A program made the position numbers and the translations under genes. From assembly GCA_910584685.1 (NCBI GenBank), contig CAJUAO010000021.1, positions 1 to 48,487 on the forward strand: a stretch of 48,487 nucleotides of DNA. Reading direction: 5' to 3'. Positions 43,791 through 48,487 of the stretch are shown here, in pieces (position 1 is the first letter of the stretch; every line of letters begins with the position of its first letter). Source of the stretch: an uncultured Lachnospiraceae bacterium (lineage in GTDB: Bacteria; Bacillota; Clostridia; Lachnospirales; Lachnospiraceae). Under the pieces are notes generated by a model, which was not told where the DNA came from, searched no databases, and saw only the letters and a program-made list of their open reading frames with translations.

Positions 43791-44834
43791 ATGGATAAAG
43801 AGAAAACAATATTAATTGTAGACGATATAGAGATTAACCGTGCTGTGCTTAATGAGATTTTTAAGGATGAGTACAACACAATTGAAGCCTGCAACGGATT
43901 AGAGGCGTTAAAGATTTTAAACAGCAATGTTGAAATATCTGCCATGCTTCTTGACTTAGTTATGCCGGAAATGAACGGCTTTGAGACTCTTCGGGAAATG
44001 AGCAGAACAGGAAAAATAAAAAGTGTTCCCGTATTTTTAATAACGGCTGAGGAAAGTCAGGATATGCTTCTTGAGGGATATCATCTGGGAGCGGTGGATG
44101 TTATTACAAAGCCTTTTATGGCGCACTTTTTAAAGCACAGAATAGGCAATGTTATTGAACTGTACAGGTATCAGAATGAATTGGAGAGCATTGTTGCAAA
44201 GCAGGTAGAGAGTATAAATAAGATGAATCATTCCATGGTGGAGACTCTTGCAACACTGATAGAGTTCAGAGATTGTGAGTCGGGGGAGCACGTAAAGCGA
44301 ATCTGCGGTCTTACTAAAATATTGATGACGCAGGTAAGCAGCATGTATCCGGAGTATCGTCTTTCAAAGGAGGAAATAGGCAAGATTGTTACGTCGTCCG
44401 TACTCCACGATGTAGGTAAGATTGCCATACCTGACAATATTTTAAATAAGCCGGGAAGACTGACAAAGGAAGAATTTGAGATTATGAAGCAGCATACCAC
44501 AAAGGGCTGCGAGATACTTCAAAAGATACCTCATATTATGGACCAGGGGCTTTATGATTACAGCTATGATATATGCAGGCATCATCATGAGCGGTGGGAC
44601 GGAAGAGGATATCCTGACGGTCTGTCGGGAGACGACATATCTATCTGGGCCCAGGTAGTATCAGTTGCAGATGTATATGATGCCCTTACGGCAGACAGAG
44701 TATATAAAAAGGCATTTGGCCATGAAACTGCGGTAGAGATGATACATAACGGAGATTGCGGCATATTTAATCCAAAGGTATTAGAAGCCTTTGATATGGT
44801 TGTAGACAGAATAAAGAAGGAACACCGGTCTTAA
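43791..44834 (+). CDS. Response regulator with HD-GYP c-di-GMP phosphodiesterase domain
   Basis: Residues 1-125 are a receiver (Asp11/Asp12, phosphoacceptor Asp55 in MLLDLVMPEMNG, Lys107). Residues about 145-340 are an HD-GYP domain: HVKRICGL, His206-Asp207 in LHDVGKIAIPDNIL, His235, HHHERWDGRGYPDG and DVYDALTADRVYK. It should hydrolyse c-di-GMP to pGpG or GMP when phosphorylated. It lies 41 bases behind the Hpt gene, so the two are probably co-transcribed. Confidence 0.95.
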   Translation: MDKEKTILIVDDIEINRAVLNEIFKDEYNTIEACNGLEALKILNSNVEISAMLLDLVMPEMNGFETLREMSRTGKIKSVPVFLITAEESQDMLLEGYHLGAVDVITKPFMAHFLKHRIGNVIELYRYQNELESIVAKQVESINKMNHSMVETLATLIEFRDCESGEHVKRICGLTKILMTQVSSMYPEYRLSKEEIGKIVTSSVLHDVGKIAIPDNILNKPGRLTKEEFEIMKQHTTKGCEILQKIPHIMDQGLYDYSYDICRHHHERWDGRGYPDGLSGDDISIWAQVVSVADVYDALTADRVYKKAFGHETAVEMIHNGDCGIFNPKVLEAFDMVVDRIKKEHRS

Positions 44835-44860
44835 TGGAAAATAAAAAAGTATTGTTTTAA

Positions 44861-45012
44861 GCTTATTTTTGGGGATGCAGTACTGAAGGACAATTTGCAG
44901 TATATAGAGCATAGTTACGGAGTGTTTTATATTTGCATAAGGCTTTTCTTAGTACGGCAGCCCCTATTATAAATAAGATATTTAGCTTCAACGGTTTGAA
45001 GAATACTTCAAA
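44861..45012 (+). other. Structured leader of the hybrid kinase gene
   Basis: In the 206-base gap before the hybrid kinase, GCTTATTTTT-GGGGATGCAGTACT (44861-44884) pairs imperfectly with AGTACGGCAGCCCC-TATTATAAATAAG (44951-44977), 12 of 14 in the GC-rich part. A second small hairpin TTTGAAG-AATA-CTTCAAA (44995-45012) lies close to the ribosome site. I could not match it to a known riboswitch class. Confidence 0.45.
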
Positions 45013-45040
45013 TTTAAGGATATTAATGAGGAATTAAATT

Positions 45041-47587
45041 ATGAATAAGAAAATATTAGGTTTTTTTGTACGGAGATTTGTTTGTATAATTATTATATGT
45101 GTGCTGGCAATTACCAGTATGGTTGTTTTTCTGGGAGTTAAAACGGAGGAGACGGTTGGCGACATTACAGTTTCCTACATGTCAGAAATGAGCAAGCAGA
45201 TTCAGCAGAAGTTTGAAGCTATTATTAATTTGAGGCAGGAACAGGTAGAAGGAATTATACTGCGTACACCTTTTGATACTGATAAGAATATTGATGAATT
45301 ATTGAACGAGCTTAAGGTAAGCGCTGAAATCAGGAACTTTACCTATATGTCATTTTTAGGTAATGACGGTAAAATAGAGAAAATTCTTGGTGAGGATATA
45401 GAGATTGGAAATACCGACGATGTGACTGCAGATTTAAATAAGGATGGCAGGATTGTGGCGCAGGGTCATACCATAGATGGAGAAAAAATGCTTTTGCTTG
45501 GTATTAAAGCAGAATATGCCATGTCTGACGGAGATAAAAGCATAGCGCTTATTGTTGGAATTGAGATGGAATATTTAGACAAGGTTCTTTTTACATATGA
45601 TGATAATGATAACGTATATTATCATATTATAGATGTAAACGGAGATTTTGTAATAAGAAGTAAGGACGCTTTTCGTGAAAATTACTTTGAGCGTATTACT
45701 GAAATGTATGACGAATTTGATGGAAAAACAACAGAGGATTATGTAAATGAATTAAAGAAGGCTATATCTACAAGGCAGAATTATTTTACTGATTTTTTCA
45801 TAGACGGAGAACAGAGACATATATATTGTTCGCCAATTTCCACTGAATCTAAGTGGTATCTTATCTGCGCCATGACTGATGACACAATGGTTAATTCTGT
45901 TACAAGTCTGGATAGGCTTCGAATAGTCCTTATGATATCATCAATGCTTATTATTATTACTGCAATACTTGTTGTTTTTATGCAATATACGGCCTTATCA
46001 AAAAAGCAGATTCTCGAGATGGAAAACGCAAAAAAAGAAGCAGAGCAGGCAAATATGGCGAAAAGCGAATTTTTATCCAGCATGAGTCATGATATAAGAA
46101 CGCCTATGAATGCTATAATAGGCATGACGGAAATTGCATTAAAGAATAAAAAGGATGAATTGCGTGTGGCAGACTGTCTTAACAAAATCAGACTTTCAAG
46201 CAATCATTTACTTAGCTTAATTAACGATGTTCTTGATATGTCCAAAATTGAAAGCGGAAAGATGACGTTAAATAATGCGCTGGTATCAATCAGAGAAATA
46301 ATGGATGATATTGTGAATATTATACAGCCGCAGGTTAAGGCAAAAAATCAGTTTTTTGATATCTATATTCAGAATATTGAGACAGAGGAGGTTTACTGTG
46401 ACCTTGTGCGTATAAATCAGGTGCTTCTTAATATTTTGTCTAACGCATTAAAGTTTACTCCTGAGAAGGGCAGAATTGACGTACATGTATACCAGGAGTG
46501 TTCTCCAATGGGGGATAAATATATCAGAACACATTTTCAGATATCGGATACGGGAATCGGAATGTCAAAGGAGTTTCAGGAGAAGATTTTTGAAACCTTT
46601 TCCAGGGAAGATACAGAACAGGTGGCGCATATCACAGGAACAGGTCTCGGTATGTCAATTACAAAAAAGATTATTGACAAAATGGGGGGAACTATTGACC
46701 TTAAAAGCGAAAAGGGTAAGGGAAGTGATTTTCATATTATCGTGGACTTAAAGAAGGTTAATGAGGACAAGGGATATATGAAGCTTCCTGAATGGAAGGT
46801 TTTGGTGGTTGATGATAATGAGCTGTTGTGTGTCAGCACGGCAGCAAATCTCAAGGAGCTGGGTGTTCACGCAGATTATGCCCTTAGCGGAGAGGAAGCA
46901 ATAAGGATTATAGAAGATTACCATAAGAAAAATGACGACTACCATTGTGTTTTAATTGACTGGAAGATGTCGGATATGGACGGACTGGAGACGATACGCA
47001 GAATTCGTGAAAAGGTAGGGGAAAAGCTTCCTGTATTCCTGATTTCAGCGTATGACTGGAGCGATATTGAGGATGAGGCAGGAAATATGATGATTGATGG
47101 CTTTATATCAAAGCCTCTCTTTAAGTCTACCCTGTATGAAAGTCTGAGAACATATACGGAGGATGAGTCTGAGGACAGCAAGGAAGCAACGCAGCAGGAT
47201 ATTGAATTCAAGAATAAAAATGTCCTTTTGGCAGAGGATATAGATATTAACTGGGAGGTTGCATATGAAATTCTGTCGATATACGGTCTTAATATAGAGC
47301 GTGCAGTCAATGGAAAGGAATGTCTTGAAAAGTTTGAAAGCTCAGAGGTGGGCTATTACGATTTGATTCTTATGGATATACGTATGCCGATAATGAACGG
47401 GTATGAGGCAACTTTGGCAATAAGAAACCTTAAGCGCGAGGACAACAATCTTCCTGTTATAGCGATGACGGCAGACGCGTTTTCTGATGACAGTCAGAAA
47501 TGTATAGAATGCGGGCTGAATGCGCATATTCCGAAGCCGCTGGATACAAGGGAGTGTATACGTGTTTTGAAGAAGTTTCTTGGGTGA
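45041..47587 (+). CDS. Hybrid sensor histidine kinase with two receiver domains
   Basis: Membrane helices at about 12-32 and 293-316 flank an extracellular Cache-like sensor of about 260 residues. A HisKA domain with His350 (SSMSHDIRTPMNAIIGMTE) and an HATPase domain (NILSNALKFTP, DTGIGMS, GTGLGMSITKKI) follow. Receiver 1 (about 585-710) has Asp640 in VLIDWKMSDMDG, where Trp replaces the usual residue after Asp. Receiver 2 (about 725-845) has Asp779 in LILMDIRMPIMNG. It probably signals through the Hpt protein to the HD-GYP regulator encoded upstream. Confidence 0.95.
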   Translation: MNKKILGFFVRRFVCIIIICVLAITSMVVFLGVKTEETVGDITVSYMSEMSKQIQQKFEAIINLRQEQVEGIILRTPFDTDKNIDELLNELKVSAEIRNFTYMSFLGNDGKIEKILGEDIEIGNTDDVTADLNKDGRIVAQGHTIDGEKMLLLGIKAEYAMSDGDKSIALIVGIEMEYLDKVLFTYDDNDNVYYHIIDVNGDFVIRSKDAFRENYFERITEMYDEFDGKTTEDYVNELKKAISTRQNYFTDFFIDGEQRHIYCSPISTESKWYLICAMTDDTMVNSVTSLDRLRIVLMISSMLIIITAILVVFMQYTALSKKQILEMENAKKEAEQANMAKSEFLSSMSHDIRTPMNAIIGMTEIALKNKKDELRVADCLNKIRLSSNHLLSLINDVLDMSKIESGKMTLNNALVSIREIMDDIVNIIQPQVKAKNQFFDIYIQNIETEEVYCDLVRINQVLLNILSNALKFTPEKGRIDVHVYQECSPMGDKYIRTHFQISDTGIGMSKEFQEKIFETFSREDTEQVAHITGTGLGMSITKKIIDKMGGTIDLKSEKGKGSDFHIIVDLKKVNEDKGYMKLPEWKVLVVDDNELLCVSTAANLKELGVHADYALSGEEAIRIIEDYHKKNDDYHCVLIDWKMSDMDGLETIRRIREKVGEKLPVFLISAYDWSDIEDEAGNMMIDGFISKPLFKSTLYESLRTYTEDESEDSKEATQQDIEFKNKNVLLAEDIDINWEVAYEILSIYGLNIERAVNGKECLEKFESSEVGYYDLILMDIRMPIMNGYEATLAIRNLKREDNNLPVIAMTADAFSDDSQKCIECGLNAHIPKPLDTRECIRVLKKFLG

Positions 47588-47646
47588 TTTTAAAAGAATA
47601 AATGTTAATTTGTACATTTAAAATGCTTTTTCCTTACATGTAGTCC

Positions 47647-47963
47647 GGGTATGTCCCATAAACAGGCTCCTAGGGCTGGAACAGGGAGGGCAGGGAAAGG
47701 GCGGTATATATAATTTTTTAAAGCTTCGAAACATGAAAGAAATTCTATCAACGGTGTACTGCCATCTTCTAAGTTGCGAGCGTAACTCGCAAGGGGCTGA
47801 AAAGCAAGCCCCTTACTCAAACAGACGCTCTCCACTAAGAAGCTGACAGTACCCCGTTGATGAATTTCTATTCATGTTCCTCAATGCTTTAAAAAATTAT
47901 ATATACCGCCCTTTCCCTGCCCTCCCTGTTCCAGCCCTAGGAGCCTGTTTATGGGACATACCC
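47647..47963. repeat. Complete 317-bp palindromic element with branched core
   Basis: The outer arms 47647-47724 and 47886-47963 are perfect 78-bp inverted repeats. Inside, 47730-47761 and 47847-47878 pair imperfectly over 32 bases. The central loop holds two further hairpins, TTGCGAG-CGTAA-CTCGCAA (47774-47792) and AAGGGGCT-GAAAAGCA-AGCCCCTT (47791-47814, sharing two bases). The core is nearly the same, in reverse orientation, in the copy at 48341-48487. No protein-coding gene is credible within it. Confidence 0.95.
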
Positions 47964-48270
47964 TCATTTATATGCTGTTAGTAGAAGAAATCTTGTGCTT
48001 ATTTTACTACCTTAAAAGTATAGTAGTTAGAGAGTAGATATGACAGCTGCACTTACTTTGTATAAGGTATATGACAAATATCAAATTATGGAAATTAGAT
48101 TGAATCTATTTATTTTCAATGGAAAATTTGTAAGATACATATATGCAAATTCACATAAATTCAAAGCGAATAGGTAATTGTAAGTTGTGATTAAGCCTTT
48201 TATGTAAAACATTAATTTTATGAGGCTTTAAAAGGTACAAATTAAAAAAATGTAACTTTCTCCCAATGAG
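47964..48270. other. AT-rich spacer between two palindromic elements
   Basis: This 307-base stretch has no ORF or RNA gene that I can support. It is very AT-rich and contains several -10-like strings but no convincing promoter pair. Confidence 0.6.
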
Positions 48271-48487
48271 GGGCTTAAGAATAAAGGGAGCTTGGGACGG
48301 CAGGACGGCTTGGGAAGGGAGTTATATATTTTTTTAAAGCATTGAGAAAAGGGTTAGAAATTCATCAAGGGAATACCGTCAGCTTCTTAGCGTAGAGCGT
48401 CTGTCTGAGCAGGGGGCTTCTTTTCAGCCCCTTGCGAGTTACGCTCGCAGCTTAGGAGGTGGCGGTATTCCCTTGATAGAATTTCTT
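48271..48487. repeat. Second palindromic element copy, inverted, cut by the window end
   Basis: The left arm 48271-48340 ends, like the other copy, in a T-rich tract and AAAGC, but its sequence otherwise differs. The core 48355-48487 is closely similar to the reverse complement of 47732-47850, including GCTTCTTAG, GAGCGTCTGT, AGCCCCTTGCGAGTTACGCTCGCA and TTGATAGAATTTCTT. The right arm lies beyond the window, or is the sequence at 1-97. Confidence 0.92.

Noticed and set aside
44861..44977. c-di-GMP riboswitch before the hybrid kinase
   Set aside because: Neither the GEMM-I tetraloop/receptor strings nor the class II pseudoknot pattern is visible.
47605..47835. 76-residue ORF on the minus strand
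   Set aside because: It lies within the palindromic element arm and core, has no ribosome site, and is not preserved in the other copy.
47647..47963. Insertion sequence
   Set aside because: There is no transposase ORF, and the element is palindromic over nearly its full length rather than having short terminal inverted repeats.

Overview
The window looks like chromosomal DNA from a low-GC, anaerobic Firmicute, most likely a gut Lachnospiraceae/Clostridia member. The basis is AT-rich intergenic DNA, strong AGGAGG-type ribosome sites, sigma-A type promoters, rubrerythrin, a CarD-like regulator, MutS2, YhaM, a complete preQ1 pathway, a sucrose ABC operon and large EAL/HD-GYP/hybrid-kinase signalling proteins. 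This is family-level recognition from the sequence; no database search was run.

Layout. 1-97 is one arm of a large palindromic repeat. 292-3475 holds mscL and a run of small accessory genes (two GNATs, a nitrilase-like amidohydrolase, a CPBP-like membrane protein, the second GNAT resembling streptothricin acetyltransferases). 3592-7019 carries pepT, a Nim-like flavoprotein, a small conserved protein, rubrerythrin (minus strand) and a CarD-like regulator. 7016-10412 is a compact queuosine-precursor unit: a consensus promoter overlapping the carD stop codon, tRNA-Phe, a preQ1-I-like riboswitch, an intrinsic terminator, then queD-queE-folE-queC-queF. 10465-17868 contains a DegV protein, a DnaQ-like exonuclease preceded by a candidate switching RNA, a TPR membrane protein, a 35-residue membrane peptide, a PurM-like protein/Lrp-like regulator/aminotransferase/trmL operon, and a two-component system. 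18745-25372 has mutS2 (minus), an HtrA-like protein that has lost its catalytic residues, yhaM and rlmD.

25654-27847 looks like a small accessory island: a DUF4238 protein, then a truncated gene joined to a RhuM fragment that is itself joined in frame to DUF3788. 27926-35791 is a LacI-controlled sucrose (or fructoside) operon: binding protein, two permeases, ATPase, GH32 hydrolase and fructokinase, with clear operator palindromes. 35955-36965 encodes an Xre-type regulator whose second half is eight exact 26-residue repeats. 37160-38956 is a GH43 glycosidase.

39072-47587 is dominated by signalling: a PTS EIIC domain fused to an EAL phosphodiesterase, a GNAT, an NSS sodium symporter, then an Hpt protein, a receiver-HD-GYP phosphodiesterase and a hybrid histidine kinase with two receivers, which together could form a phosphorelay that lowers c-di-GMP.

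The last 900 bases are non-coding and hold the most unusual structure here: a 317-bp palindromic element (47647-47963) with a perfect 78-bp inverted repeat around a branched core, plus part of a second copy in opposite orientation at the right edge (48271-48487). The core is conserved in sequence between copies, while the long arms differ in sequence but keep their ability to pair. The left edge of the window is an arm of the same subfamily as the right-edge copy.
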